From Welwitschia mirabilis (Eukaryota > Gnetophyta > Gnetopsida > Welwitschiales): a stretch of DNA of 64,000 nucleotides. The notes beneath the pieces were generated by a model. It had not been told where the DNA came from. It did no database searches and worked only from the letters and a program-made list of their open reading frames with translations. Within the stretch, counting starts at the first letter, position 1, and every line of letters starts with the position of its first letter. This document shows, one piece after another, positions 1-12,515 of this stretch. A program made the translations under genes and the position numbers. The DNA is taken from assembly GCA_051453625.1 (NCBI GenBank), contig JBOZIK010000001.1, forward strand, positions 107,023,527-107,087,526, read 5' to 3'.

Positions 1-1850
1 ATTTAACTTCCATAGCCAAAAAAAGATACATTTAATCAGAATATTTTTCCACCAATATAGATCCATGAACTCATTCATCTTAGCAATTAGACTCTAGATT
101 TACCATCTGTCACAAAAAGGTATGGGATAAGAACTGTGAAAATATAACAACCCTAGGTATGGCCCAGGCAAGAATAGGTATTTTGGCAAGATACTTCAAG
201 GATTGAGATAAAAATAAACAACTTAAGACTTACAAGAAATCTAAGACATACACAGATAATAAGCTTGAGAATATCAAATATATAATCCCAATCATCATTA
301 ACTTCATTATCTTATTTGGTAGTCTACGATGGTGGTTTGTAAAGATCACTGCCTCATTCAGCAATCTGTGGTTCTCATATAATATTTAACTTCACTGCCT
401 CATTTAGTGATCTATAAAACCCACTACCTCATTTAGTAATCTGTGGTTCTCATATAATATTTAACTTCACTACCTTATTTGACAATCTATGGTACTCACA
501 ATATACATGTAAAATCTCAATCATCATTAACTTCACTGCCTCGTTCAGTGATTTATGAAGCCCACTACCTCATTCGGTGATCTATGGTTTTCAAATAATA
601 TTTAACTTCACTACCTCATTCAGCAATCTATGAAGTCCACTGCCTTATTTGGTGATCTGTGATACTCATATAAGATCTCATTTATCATCAACTCCATTAC
701 CTTATTCGACGATCTATAAAGCCTACTACCTCATTCAGTGATTTGTGGAAATGCAAAACAAGATAATATTATGAAGCTAAAGAAGTTTAAACACAACATA
801 ATACCTCCATAAGAAGATAACTTTATGATAGAATTTAATTACAAATGTTCATCTCATACAAGAAGAAAACTTTAAGAAATCGAGGAAAGGTAGATAAAGA
901 TAAGATAAGTGTCAACATAGAGATTTTCTTATTTAATAACACATGATTTAATAGCTATCTTATAGGAATATATACGCATCAATTTCAATAATCAAATGCA
1001 TAATAAGGATCATTAATAAAATTTCTTAAATGTGATGATTTCAATACAAAAATGTATAAGGAAGGACTAATAAGAAAGAATAAGAAGTAAAGAACCATAC
1101 CGATTTTTAAGAAGAACTCAAGATCTTTGCAAGTATTCAAGGATTTTCTAGGCTCTAAGACTCATTAGCAAAAGGTTCTTCCAAAAATAAAAGTAAGGAA
1201 AAAGAAGGACGAGGGTCTTATTTATAATTAAGGTTTAGTGGAATATGAAGAATTATAATAATATAAGGACAAAACGAAAGTTTGGTAAAGATTCCATGCA
1301 TTTGAAGAGAAAACATCATGAATGAGGATGGTTAAGAGAGGAATTACATAACATCTCATAAATGATTGCCTAACCACTAGGCATTTTTAATAATATAATC
1401 AAGATAATGCTTCACATTTAATAATGAGAAAAAGGAATAAGTAATATATCTCCACAGTATACATTCAATTCAACATTTACTTTCAATTGCATAAGTAAAT
1501 AAAAGATATCATTTCCATCACAAGAGCATATAAAAATTAAGTACAAATGTTTAATTAAAAGATATTCATATTACAACTCAATAAGACTAAATTTCAAGAA
1601 CATAGCATTTACAACAATTAGGGGTTTTACGTAATTCAATATTTTCTAAATATTTCATTAAAAATAAACTTTCAAATTTTTGTAAGAAAAGTAAAAATGT
1701 GGACATGACATAAAATAACCATGTTTTTTAAGGAAAAAACAATGTAAAATTATATATTTAAACTTACCCATGCATTACACACACTTATAGTTGACAATAT
1801 AATATTTAAAGTATAGAAATAATTATTTAGAGATGGAATTACTTGGTTAT
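1..1850 (-). repeat. Probable degenerate LTR-type sequence (gypsy-like)
   Basis: No reading frame is recognisable. Around 1094-1230 the order of short words (an 'accatacc' block, 'tcaaggattttcta', 'ggctctaaga', then a minus-strand TATA-like box at about 1217-1230) resembles the interior of the 1.7-kb LTR at 26611-28328. I infer an LTR-derived segment read on the minus strand. Neither end could be fixed: the left end is outside the window and no convincing polypurine tract is seen on the right. Confidence 0.35.
300..750. repeat. Degenerate minisatellite, about 11 copies
   Basis: A core close to CACTRCCTCATTYRGYRATC followed by TRTGR recurs near 300, 348, 394, 422, 469, 534, 563, 609, 638, 693 and 724. 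Spacing mostly alternates between 28-30 and 46-47 bp, giving a higher-order unit of about 75 bp. Copies differ mainly by transitions. The spacer of the longer interval (tcatataatatttaactt) also repeats. Confidence 0.85.
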
Positions 1851-2172
1851 GATCTTGGAGGAAGAATCATCTCAGATAAAGGATTGAAGTTATTAGAAAA
1901 ACTACCCAGGATTAATTCTATGCAATTTATCACTATGAGATACTATTATGATAGATTTTAAAATCAAGGTTGCTAGCTATAATTATATGATATGTCATGT
2001 TTTAAGTGAGTTAGAATTTATTGTTCATTTATTTCTACATGATACTTATGTGCTAAGTACTAATGAAAAAAATCCAAGAGCTTATTACAAAAGTGATAGC
2101 TTATGACATAGTGGACTATACTATTGTGCTACTACTAGGTCATTCATAAGTAATAGATGAGTTATAAGATTT

Positions 2173-2177
2173 ATCAC
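2173..2177. other. Target site duplication (left) of the copia element
   Basis: ATCAC immediately precedes the left LTR. The identical ATCAC lies at 21919-21923, immediately after the right LTR. Confidence 0.8.
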
Positions 2178-3307
2178 TATTAGTAAAACCTATTAAGCCT
2201 AGTTAATTTTTTCTAATTTTAGTTGAAGATGTCTTTAATTTTGAAAGATTACTTTTAGGATTAGAGATACCTTTAACCTATCAAAAATATTTCATTTTTT
2301 GAATTTAGTTAATTCATATAAGACATCTTTGAGATATTAAATGTCCATCTTGAAAGCTCTATTTTTTATAATTAAATTTTTGTATTGTAAAGACATCTTT
2401 GAAATTGGAAGACACCAATTAATAACTTGAGGACTAAGTTCTATCAATATGTCTCTGAGGGTAAAATACACTTATTGCATGGATTATAAATGTCTATTTT
2501 TTAAAAGACATCTATCCTATAAATAACTTTAAAACAGGTTCTAAAAAACATAGAAACAAAGTTTCAATGGTTAAATTTGAAGGCTAAGTCATCTACCATT
2601 ACATTAAGGTTAAATAAAACACTTCAAAAATGAATTTAGAGCTTCAAAATCATCATTATTTTAATATTTTTCTTCAAATATGTAAATCTTTTCCTCCTTT
2701 GACTAAATGATATAATAACTCCTTGAAATGATAAAATTTCTACACAAAGCTCCAAGGATCTTCAATCCTTGATTAAATATTTTAATTAAAACTTGAAATA
2801 TTTCTTATTTATTAAAATATGCTTCTATTTCAAATCAATTACGTGATCTTTCTCAATTTAATTCTTCTAGTATTTCAATCTTGAAGTATTTAAATAAAAC
2901 ATGATTTGAATTAAAGAATGAATCTTATTCAAGCATAAAGAAATAGAAACAATGAAGAATTTGAACTTATCTCAATATTTCAACCATAAACTAAAGCATA
3001 AAGAAAAGTTAAAGCATCAAGTAAAAATGAATTAAAAAGATCTAGCAAAAATTCTCTAGCATTTGCTTCTTCTCTTTAAGAGGCATTAATTTAATATATT
3101 TTCATTACATCAATTAGGACTTTTATGGAGGGGTTTTGATTTATTCCTATTTTATGATCTATGTGTGATATAATTTCTTACAAAAAACAATAATATTTTT
3201 CTTAACATTAAGTTTCCTAAGATTATAAACTTTTAGACAATGGATTTAACACATAACCATGATACAAAACATATAATATGTCCACGTTGAACCACATTAT
3301 ACAAATA
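2178..3307 (-). repeat. 3' LTR of the copia element
   Basis: Aligns along its whole length with 20804-21918. Shared landmarks include 'gttgaagatgtcttt' near the left end, 'aaagctctattttt' in the middle, a 'gcttctatttcaa' block and the 'aacacataacca' block near the right end. Differences are mostly transitions plus small indels, so the insertion is old. Confidence 0.85.
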
Positions 3308-3659
3308 ATACATCCTTTAGGATAATGTAAAAATTAAATCTAGAGATAGAGAAATCATGTTTGATTTGAAGATAAAATAATTAATTTTTCATATTAGAAA
3401 CTTCTTTCTCAACATGTTATCAACTTATTCATTTGTAGAAACATGATTGAACATGATTGCTTCCTCCTTTTCTTCATCCTTTACCTTATAGTTAATGAAG
3501 TATTGTTTAATTTAAATGTGATTTACATTCTTATAAAGAGCATGCTTTTAAGAAAGTAAAATAGCAAGGATGTTATCAATAAACATATCAATTGGTATTT
3601 TTTTCTTTCACTTTTGACTATTTAAATAATTTCAAAATCCATAAAACATGTTGAAGAAA
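3308..3659. other. Copia 3' untranslated segment
   Basis: AT-rich sequence between the RNase H remnant and the 3' LTR. No gene and no clear polypurine tract were seen; the tract has probably decayed. Confidence 0.5.
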
Positions 3660-3953
3660 TTTAACTATGGAGATGTATTTAGATTTTATGGATGAAAAAA
3701 ACATACATATTTGTTTCTTTAACTTCTAATAAATTAGATTTATTCCATGAAATATAATAGTGCTAGAAGTGGATTTTTATCTTCAACTGTTCCACCCCAA
3801 TCAAAATCACAATAGGAATGAATATCTTCATCTCATTTTCAAATTTAAGTCCAAGTGTAAGTGTGCTAAGTACAGACCTCATGAGATGTTTCAAAGTAAC
3901 CAGATAGTTTTCTCTTTATTTAACCATATGTCTAAACAAAATGATGTTGAAAA
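3660..3953 (-). pseudogene. Copia RNase H fragment, duplicated copy
   Basis: The minus strand resembles the copia RNase H end (TLKHLMRSVLSTLTL, then a region matching the S-DWAG segment). The same segment occurs again at 4110-4529 with many differences, so a partial tandem copy flanks the 156-base gap at 3954-4109. The two copies differ far more than an assembly overlap would, so at least part of the duplication is probably real. Confidence 0.6.
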
Positions 3954-4109
3954 NNNNNNNNNNNNNNNNNNNNNNNNNNNNNNNNNNNNNNNNNNNNNNN
4001 NNNNNNNNNNNNNNNNNNNNNNNNNNNNNNNNNNNNNNNNNNNNNNNNNNNNNNNNNNNNNNNNNNNNNNNNNNNNNNNNNNNNNNNNNNNNNNNNNNNN
4101 NNNNNNNNN
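3954..4109. other. Assembly gap (156 N)
   Basis: A run of N between two diverged copies of the copia RNase H segment. Reading frames that cross it are artefacts. Confidence 0.99.
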
Positions 4110-4560
4110 GATGTATTTAGCTTCAGTGAATGAAAGAGGTACACATGTTTATTTCTTTAACTTTTAATAGATTGGATTTCTTCCATGAAATATAATAGTA
4201 CAAAAAGTGGATTTTCTATCTTTAATGGATCCATCCCAATCAATATTATAATAAGAATGAACATCTCTATCTCTTTTTTCAAATTTAATCCTAAGTGTAA
4301 GTATGCTAAGTACATGCCTCATGAGATGTTTCAAAGTAATAAGATGGATTTCTCTTGGTTTAGCCATGTACCTGGACATAAATGATATTGCAAATTTAAT
4401 ATTAGATTTTGTATGACATAAAAATCTCAAGGATTCCATCATGGATCTATAAAAAGAAACATCCAACTTGCTTAAAGAATCTTTTCTTTTGATTTTGAGA
4501 TAGTGGTCTATTGGCTGATTTTTCTTCAAGAAATTCTTATTTTTCCATTATGGCTTATTC
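4110..4560 (-). pseudogene. Ty1/copia RNase H
   Basis: A minus-strand frame of about 120 codons shows the copia RNase H pattern: FYRSMMESLRFL, then TKSNIKFAISFMSRYM, LKHLMRHVLS, and YYNIDWDGSIKDRKST, matching the family's Y-R-S-L-G-S-L-L-Y-L, S-R-F-M and D-S-D-W-A-G blocks. It follows the RT remnant directly, as expected in Ty1/copia. A downstream stop and the missing C-terminal catalytic part mark it as decayed. Confidence 0.85.
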
Positions 4561-5200
4561 AAACTTTAATTGGTATACAATCATGAAGTCTTTATCTTGA
4601 TTAGCTTGAATTCCTTAAAAATATTTAAGAGTATCAAGATCTTGCATTTCAAATTTAGTTTTCATCTCCACCTTGAAGTTTTTAATCATTTTCTCACATG
4701 TAGCAAAGAATACTATGTCATCAACATAAAGAGATATCATACTAAAATGATCAATTAAGTGTTTAAAATATAAAGTATTCTTTGAAATACATACTTTATA
4801 TTCTTTTTAAATCAAGTAATCATTAATTCTTCTAAACTAAGATCTTAGAGCTTATTTGAGGTCATAAAGTCCTTTTTAAGTTTGCATATCTTGTTTTCTT
4901 AGCCTTAAACAATAAAAACTTTAGGTTAAAAAAATTTACACTCCTTAGTATTTACATTCATTTCATGTAAAAAATAACCTTCATAAACTACTAAATAAAT
5001 CATGAATCTTATAATTTCAAACTTGACAATTAGTACAAAAATTTCTTCATAATCAATGTACTTCTTTTACTTGTAGCTTCTAGCAGCCAACCTTGCTTTA
5101 CAATCTTTGATAATGCATTTTCACCCTTTTTTATTTTGAAGATCCATTTTGCAGATGGTCTTCTTTCCATTTGTCTTATTCACAAGTTCTCATGTGCCAT
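4560..5200 (-). pseudogene. Ty1/copia reverse transcriptase
   Basis: RNA-directed DNA polymerase domain of the copia polyprotein. On the minus strand the YVDD catalytic box is intact (LYVDDIVFFAT, about 4719-4733). The N-terminal part shows KARLAARSYK, IDYEEIFVLIVKFE and KICKLKKDFM, matching the family's K-A-R-L-V-A-K-G, Y-E-E-T-F-A-P-V and V-C-K-L-K-K-A-L-Y-G blocks. Several in-frame stops and at least one frameshift break it. It lies between integrase (right) and RNase H (left), the Ty1/copia order. Confidence 0.9.
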
Positions 5201-5349
5201 TTTTTTTGTCTTGCATTCGTTTCTTTCTCCATTACTTACCTTCAAATTGGAGATTGAAAAGCTTCACTAATTAATTTTGGTGTGCTAATTAAGGCTGAAT
5301 ATTCTACACAAGATGTGTTCATAATTCTCATAAATCTTCTCTAAAATTT

Positions 5350-6480
5350 GTGTTCAATATTTAAGAATATGGATGATCTTTAATAATTCTAAATAGCATA
5401 GATGAGTGAAAAGTAATGGATGGATCACAAACATTCTCTTCTTTATAATAGAATGTGTTAAAACAAATTTTGATTTATTAGACTTGACATCTCTAAAAAT
5501 GAAATATTTTTTACTAATGGGTTTAGAACATCTATATTTATAACATTTTACATCATATCTAATAAAAATGTAGTTCCTACTTTTGCCATAAAGTTTAGAT
5601 TTTAATTGATTGGATATGTGCATTCACTAAATAAATGAGATAAATTTATAAATTTCTTAAAAATTAGCTCATACAGAGTCTTACATTTTGGATGAAGTGA
5701 CCACTCTCTTGAGAAGATATGTGGCTATAGTGGTAACCTCACTCTAATATGAATTAGACAATATTCTTTGTGTTAATAAGCAACATGCTATCCCTTGCAT
5801 TACATCGTTTTTCCTTTTAGTTATTCCATTGTTTTGTAGAAAATAACCACATTTTATTTGCTTAAAAATGTCATAAGCATTACAAAATTTATTGAACTTA
5901 TTATTCACAAATTCACGTTCTCTATTACTTCTAATGGCTTTTATATTTTATTCCCATTGATTTTTAGCATGTGCATTAAAATGTTTAAAAGTAGATAATG
6001 CTTTATATTAAGAATGGAGGAGATAAGAGCAAGTTTACCTAGAAAAATGTTAATAATCATCATAAAATACTTTAAGTCCTTCATTATGAAAATATCTAAT
6101 GGATCAGCCAAATCCATGTAAACCAACCCAAGCAGCATAGTTTTATCTCCATGATAGCATTATATAAATTATCCTTTTGCTTAGTAAATTCTAGTAGATA
6201 TTTCTTGGCATTTAATGCTTAACCCACTTAAATACTTTGACATCTTCATAATATTTATGTATGAAGTATGTACTAATATTATGTGCTAAATTATTAAGGG
6301 ATGTTTAATGATAATTGACATTAACATTAATTAAAAAATTTTACTTTATGTATCATCTTCCATGAAAAGCAATTTATAGATTTGATTTGGTATTCTTTAA
6401 AGAGTAGTGGAGAAGCCTACATAATCCTTTATGATACAACCATCCTTATCAAACATAACTTTATTACCTCTTTGAACCAT
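5350..6480 (-). pseudogene. Ty1/copia integrase (with remnant GAG-pre-integrase)
   Basis: On the minus strand, 6138-5941 reads LLGLVYMDLADPLDIF and DLKYFMMIINIF, matching the core around the first catalytic Asp of copia integrase. The interval 5760-5900 keeps a degraded 'QQNG-AERKN' box. The C-terminal domain is clear at 5623-5354 (KLYGKSRNYIFIRYDVKCYK, ending KYFIFRDVKSNK). Stops and frameshifts separate the pieces. Confidence 0.85.
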
Positions 6481-6639
6481 CCATCTAACTAAAAGTAATA
6501 AGTTAGAAATCTTAGAAACATGAAAACATCATGAATAGTAATTCATCTTTCATCTTGGAGATTTATTCTAACATCTCTAATGTCTTATATTTTAATAAAA
6601 GCACCATAATTAAATTTAATGAATGATAAATTAGTAGGC

Positions 6640-6760
6640 CTCTAATTAATAAATAAATATTTATTTAGAGTCATGTGATTTGAACAACCACTATCCACAA
6701 TCCATGTGAAAGAGTCAATTCTTTTTGTACAAACTAAGGTTGAATAGTTTAATGCTCCTC
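6640..6760 (-). pseudogene. Ty1/copia aspartic protease, active site preserved
   Basis: The minus strand at about 6665-6715 reads WIVDSGCSNHMT, the classic copia protease signature with the catalytic D-S-G intact (codons at about 6688-6699). Stops occur downstream. It matures the polyprotein in living relatives; here it is a relic. Confidence 0.85.
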
Positions 6761-6859
6761 CTTTAATTTACTTTCCTTTGTTAATTATTGAATGAAAAGT
6801 AGACGGTTCACATTCTTTAATAGGTTTAAATAAGGCGTAATCATTTGAAATGATGATAA

Positions 6860-7740
6860 AGCCTATCTTATACTAAAATTTATCTTTAGTATGACCTAGT
6901 TTTTTGCAATTTATTCACCATAGTTTCTCTTTGTTTGTGTCTTCTATGAAGTATAGATTTTAGTATCTATGTTTGAATTAATTACTACTTCTTCTTTGAC
7001 CATCAAATCTACCAACTCTTTTTAATTATTCTCTTTCTCTTTAAAAGCCTTTAAAGTTTTATTTGCTTTCTTGCTTTTAAGAAAAATTGGAGGTATGAAT
7101 ATTTCCTCCTAAATTTTAATAACTTTTCCTTCCTCTTCCTCTAGAAAACTTGCCACTTATTCCTCTTCATTTTGGAGACTTTACAAAATAATCTTTCTCA
7201 TGGGAAAATTCTTTATTTTCTAAATCTTCCAATGTTCTTATATGAGTAACCAATGCATCAATTATTAAAGTATTAAGATCTTTTATTTAAAGCAAATTAA
7301 TCATAACACTTTTATATCTAGCATCATTGTAGAGAATGTGAACTATTATATATATCTTTTTCTTTTAGTAAATTCATAATTATATTTTTTAATATCTCTA
7401 ATTTATTAATACATTCTTTGAAAGAAAAATTTAAGGAACTCACTTCTTGTGATGTAGACATTCTTGAAAGTCTAATTAGTACTTTAACTGTTTGATTTGC
7501 ATGTTCTCTTGTCTACCTCTAAACACATTTTTTAGTTTGTCCTAACAAGTTCTAATGGCCTTACTTATAGATGTGCAGATGATCATTTTGGTCAATGCAT
7601 TGTTCCTATTCTCTAATTCATATTTATTTTTTTGTTTACTATTCAATACATTATGGTTTTGAGGATCAAAGAAATCATTCTACACTACATCATAACATTC
7701 ATTTAATTCAAGTAGTATCTTTAGTAACTAACACTAATAG
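6860..7740 (-). pseudogene. Ty1/copia gag remnant with decayed zinc knuckle
   Basis: At about 6880-6905 the minus strand shows CKKLGHTKDKF, a CCHC knuckle in which the last Cys reads Phe and the first is lost. Upstream (7700-7400) fragments such as ISKAIRTC and DKLKNVFRG match the copia gag W-D-x-L-x-x-x-F-x-G block. The nested gypsy element begins about 45 bases beyond the start of the gag homology. Confidence 0.7.
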
Positions 7741-7785
7741 GTGAAACCCTGAATTCCATTAAAAATAATTTAACAGTGATAAGTA

Positions 7786-8743
7786 TATAATATAACTAAA
7801 AACATTATAAAATAGCTAACTAATTTCAACAAAAAATTTAAGGAAAATAAAGTTATATTATAAAAGTATTGTAAAATAATGAAAACTATATTACCACACA
7901 TAAAACTTAATAATTACTAATTTTATATGGAATTTACCTTTTCATGCTTTTGACTTAAATAAAAACTCCCTTTATTTAATTAAAAAATATTATTTATCAA
8001 AAATGATTATTCTTGGCAAAATGATATTCTGATAAAAACTCTACTATAGACAATATTTATAGGAGATGGGGAATGAACATAAGCAAAATAGGGAAAACAT
8101 GTCTAGATTATGTGTATCACTTACTTTTAACTAATAAAATATCTTAATATTAAAATTAGCTAAGATTAATACTAAGAGTAAGGAAATAATAGCATGTAGC
8201 TTTTCCAAATTTCATACCCAATAACACAAGATTCATTTTAGAATACAAACTTGTATTACTATCTAGAAAATATAGCAGTAAGCAATTTTTTGTTTTTCCA
8301 CATAGGTATAATAGCTAGGAAGTCACTTTGTAGTTATTTTAATGATAACTTCTTTGCCTCATATGCATTTTCTAAATATTCTCCAAGTCGATAAAAATAT
8401 TTTTCTGGCTCCTCCACATTGCATATTTATAAGTACAACATAAGTGATTTGCTATTTTCCTTTTGTGTTACCTATTCCCATCTTCTAATAGTTTCCTTAT
8501 AGTAGTGAGTATTTAGTTCTTTTATACCATTTGTTGAATTATTACAATCATTTCCCTTTTTATAGCAAGGCTCCTGTTATTCTTATATTGGAATAATTAT
8601 CTTATAAAACAAGTTAGCTATATGCAATAATAATATATTATAATAATGTTATTTAATTCATCATAGCATATTACTAAACAAATATCACTTCATTTATTTT
8701 AGTTACAAAAAAGAACAAAAATAATATATAGATTTTTGATTTA
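7786..8743 (-). repeat. 3' LTR of the nested Athila/Tat-like element
   Basis: Full-length match to 19729-20677, including a long block around 'ctaactaatttcaac', 'actatattaccaca', 'ggcaaaatg-tat-ctgataa' and the right end 'gatttat'. A minus-strand TATA-like box (cttataaatatg) is at about 8421-8432, matching one in the other LTR. Confidence 0.85.
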
Positions 8744-8989
8744 TTAGTTTCACCTATACTCAAACATTTATTAGTCCTCTAATAATTTACATCATTTCTT
8801 TTATTGTTTTAGTTTCATTTTTACTACTTTTGATTCCTTCTCATCTATTACTTTTTCATTTCTTCTAGCTGTTTCATTGCTTCAAATTTTTTTTCAAAAT
8901 GACTAGATCATCTAAATTTATATTTTCTTGTTTAGATGGAGCTATCTAAAGCATTTTCCCTTTTTATTATATTTCCTTTTTAACAATTA
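8744..8989. other. Element 3' end upstream of the LTR
   Basis: Short AT-rich segment between the extra ORF and the 3' LTR. A weak purine-rich stretch on the minus strand may be the former polypurine tract. Nothing else was recognised. Confidence 0.35.
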
Positions 8990-11081
8990 AAACTTTCTTT
9001 AATTGCACAGGCTAAGAAGAAGGAGGTTTTTTTTTAATTCATTCAATCTAGAGAAACTCCCAACCAAAATAGTATGAACTCTTTCTTTTCCCTTCATCTT
9101 AGAGAAAATTTCTATAAAATTTTTTATAAGCATTTGCATACACTCTAAAAGTTTATTTCTTTAGTCTTTTAAATGGTCCAAATCATGCTTAGTGACCATG
9201 AAAAGATAAATGTCTTTTTTAAAAACCTCACAGACATGGATAAGTTTGTTTGCTACTCTCTGATGTTGTCCTTAGCCACTTCATATTGGTATTATCTATC
9301 TTTTCTAGTGCTTGATTAGACACCTTGGTGATTCTCTCCCACCCTCCTTCTATCTTTTGTATAATTGTAATGATAACTGTTTTATAATTACTAGTAATCA
9401 TATAGTTTTTAAGGATAAAAATGCATATTTCTTAGTACTTGTAGTTTCTCATTTCCGAATCTTATTATTTTTCCTAATCAGACTTCTAAAAGTTTTTTTT
9501 TTTTATGGAATCTTGATATTTTCCTTTTAAAGTTTCAGAAACAAGTTTGATTAATTAGGAGGAATCAAAATTTCTTTAAGAGGATATGAGATTTGATGCC
9601 CAATAGCTTTTGCATCCATTGGAGATATTTGATATGAAGCAATTTATAGAATTCTCTTTGTAATTTTAGAAAATTCAATCTCTAATATTTTTATCAAACT
9701 CCACTCAAGTAAAGAATGATTAATTTATAAATATATTTATAGAGTTAGTTTTAATTTTTTTTAAAGAAAACCAATATTTCTTTCTTGTATTTTAATTTTC
9801 TCTTACTTGATCTGTATCTACTCCAAATATTTTACCCATTTTTGTTTATATCTTTTATTTTATTCTTGAATTTTCATATATTTTTCATGCATTCCCCTCA
9901 AATCCATAGAAATTCTATTTGAATATTTCTTTTTTAGTGGAAGGGGTGAGTTTTTATCCATGAATGTAATAAATTCTTATTATTTTTCAATATATTTACC
10001 ATCATAATGCTTAGCCTGAGCCATATTCTTTGATAATTCTTAAAAAAAAAATCTTATTTTTTGATGGAGGGAAGCTATAGTTTCCCCCTTGTCTTTTTGA
10101 GTTCTTGCTCTAACTATTCGATTTAAGCCTAAACATTGAGTAAAGAGGACTCATATGCCCTTTAGAAATTAAAATGAAAGACTAATTTCTCTTGTAATTA
10201 CTACTTTCCCTTGCTTACTTTATTATACTCTTCTTGCTAAAAATAAATTTTATCTTTAAGTTCTAAAAATTTAATTCTTTTCTTCATAGTAAGCTTTTTT
10301 TATTGAAGCTATTTTCTCTAGTAGGAAGACTATTAACTAATTTATTGCAATACATAAAGAATTTACCTTGTCATCTTTCAGTGACTTAGTAAAGGATTTG
10401 CTTTCTTTTTGAAGCCTTAGTTTATAAAGTGAATGAATCTATTTGTTCCCTTAAAGGTTCTAGTGGTTTCATTCACATTTGAGTCACTAGTTGACTAGTT
10501 GAAGGTATTTCCTTTATGTTTGGAATACTAAATCTGCCAAAATAGTAACCCAAAATAATGATGCAATGGAGAGTTCCACACTGTTTCTATTCCTAGGAAA
10601 AAAATGGAACATTCTTACATAACAGAATTCTTCGAATTAATGAACAAAATCCTAATTTGATCTTTATAATCCTTGTAGTATTTCTAATTCTAAAAAGTAA
10701 CTTGCAGAAGTATTGAAAACTATGTCATCCAATGTTAATATTTTTACATAAAGGATTTCTAATGGTATTTGTCAAGTATACTTCTAGTATACTCATCGCC
10801 TTTTGCTTATTAATTATGGGGGCTAAGTTAGATGACACTACTCTCAAAATAAAAAATGCTTTAAGATCCATTACCTTATCAATGTCTACTAAATTGTCTT
10901 TATTTGTAATGCTGTGAAAATGTTTTAGACATAAAATGGTATCTTCATCCTTATGTATTTCTGTCAATAGTATTTCATTGGATGGTATCCCAAGAATAAT
11001 TTTTAATTCATCTGGTAAAATTTGAAGTGGTATGTTATTAACTATTAAATATAAAATTGATAGTTTTTCTAAAAATGCCAT
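8990..11081 (-). pseudogene. Decayed extra ORF in the env position of the Athila/Tat-like element
   Basis: Minus-strand coding potential persists over ~2 kb between integrase and the 3' LTR. The longest open piece (11081-10725, 118 codons) begins MAFLEKLSILYL and contains LPDELKIILGIP and FFILRVVSSNLAPI. A second stretch near 9700-9550 (HSLLEWSLIKILEIEF) and a lysine-rich tail near 9000 follow, separated by stops, many at positions where Gln would fit. Extra ORFs in this position are known in Athila and Tat elements. The resemblance to the plant-transposon ORF family is weak, so the function is not assigned. Confidence 0.45.
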
Positions 11082-11639
11082 ATTTCTATAAAAAGAGTAG
11101 ACTTCTTCCTTATTATATTTCTTGAAAAAAAAAGTTAACTAGTTCCATCAATTAAGTTCAATAACTCATTATCTAAGGCTCATAAAACTAGGGTTACTAA
11201 AAAGTTTTTGAAAATCGATACTTGATATGATTTTAACTTCTATAGAAAACATTTAAGGTTTAGCTTTAGAGTTTAGTTTCTTTTCTATATGAAATTCTCA
11301 CATAAAATTTTTTATTAAACACCAAATACTCATCCAACATTTTTTAGTGGAAAATAGGATGCCTTAGAAATGAAATCATATAACTACTTAAAATAACATT
11401 CTTCTTTGAAATGTATAACATGAATAATAGAATAGTGTTTCACCTATAAAACAAATTATAAAAGAGGTCTCCATGGCACTTTTTGAATGGAAATAGAATT
11501 ACTAAAATATAATAAGGAAAATCATGCACTAAAAACAAACTTCTAACAAATAATTTACCTATTATGACATCTCTTTTATAGAATCTCCAAGCTCAATGTC
11601 CTCATGTTAAAGTATAATTTATTATATTCTCTATTAAAG

Positions 11640-12515
11640 GGGTGTTCTAAGCCATCAAAGAAAGCTTTATTACAATATTCTATAAAAGAGTATTTTTGGC
11701 TTTTCCTTTAAGAAGAGCTTGAAAGAGGCCTTTGAGCAATGATGGTTGCTCAAAGTAGTTCTTTGAGTAGAATTCCTTTCTTAAAGAAATCCTTTGAGCA
11801 ATGATGTTTACTTGAAGGGGTTTTTTAATAAGAATTCATCCTTTAAAATGAGGTATTAGATAAATACTAAGATCAAAGAGGGTCTTCAAGTAGCAAAGGT
11901 TACTCAAACAAGTCCTTTGAGGAGTTATTATTTAGATTTATTAAAGAGCTTACTATGCCTTCAATCTTCCTCAGTCTTCCATTTATAAATCTTAAAATCA
12001 AAGGTGGGTACCTTTCTTTGAAGGGAGGCTCAATTAGAAATCAATAATGCATTGCATCAGCTAAGCAATTCATTAAAGGGAATCTTTAGGAATTAGCCTA
12101 AGAAATAAGTGATAAATTAGAAGAAGAAGAAGGCTAAAATAATTTCTTTATTTTTCCCACTTAACTTTAGGTAGATATCCCAGAGGGTCTTTAAGTAATA
12201 AAGGTTACTCAAAGGAGGTCTTTGAGATCTTGTTTAAAGTAAAGAGGGAATAACTAAAAAAGGAGAACCTAATCTATTTTTGAAGATACCATTGAAAGGG
12301 GATTTAGTTATCTATCAAATGGGTCTTCAATAGGTGACATGTATCTTTCAACATATCACTACAAATAGATTTTTGACCTTCTTCAATGATTCAAAGAAGG
12401 TCATCATGCAATGAAGGTTACTCAAAGAGGGCCCTTCAAAATAGCAAAGATAGCTATAGGGTCTTCAAGCAACAAGGAGTTACTTGAAGAGGTTCTTCGA
12501 AATAGTTAAGTTAGC
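11640..12515. repeat. Degenerate interspersed repeat in the element's 3' region
   Basis: A motif like 'gggtcttcaagcaacaaagg' followed by 'ttactcaaagaggtcctttgag' recurs at about 11720-11770, 11790-11830, 11880-11930, 12185-12230, 12400-12450 and 12460-12510 with irregular spacers. 'ttactcaaa' is the best-kept core. Many 'ctttgag/ctcaaag' pairs are mutually complementary, so folding back is possible. Confidence 0.75.
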
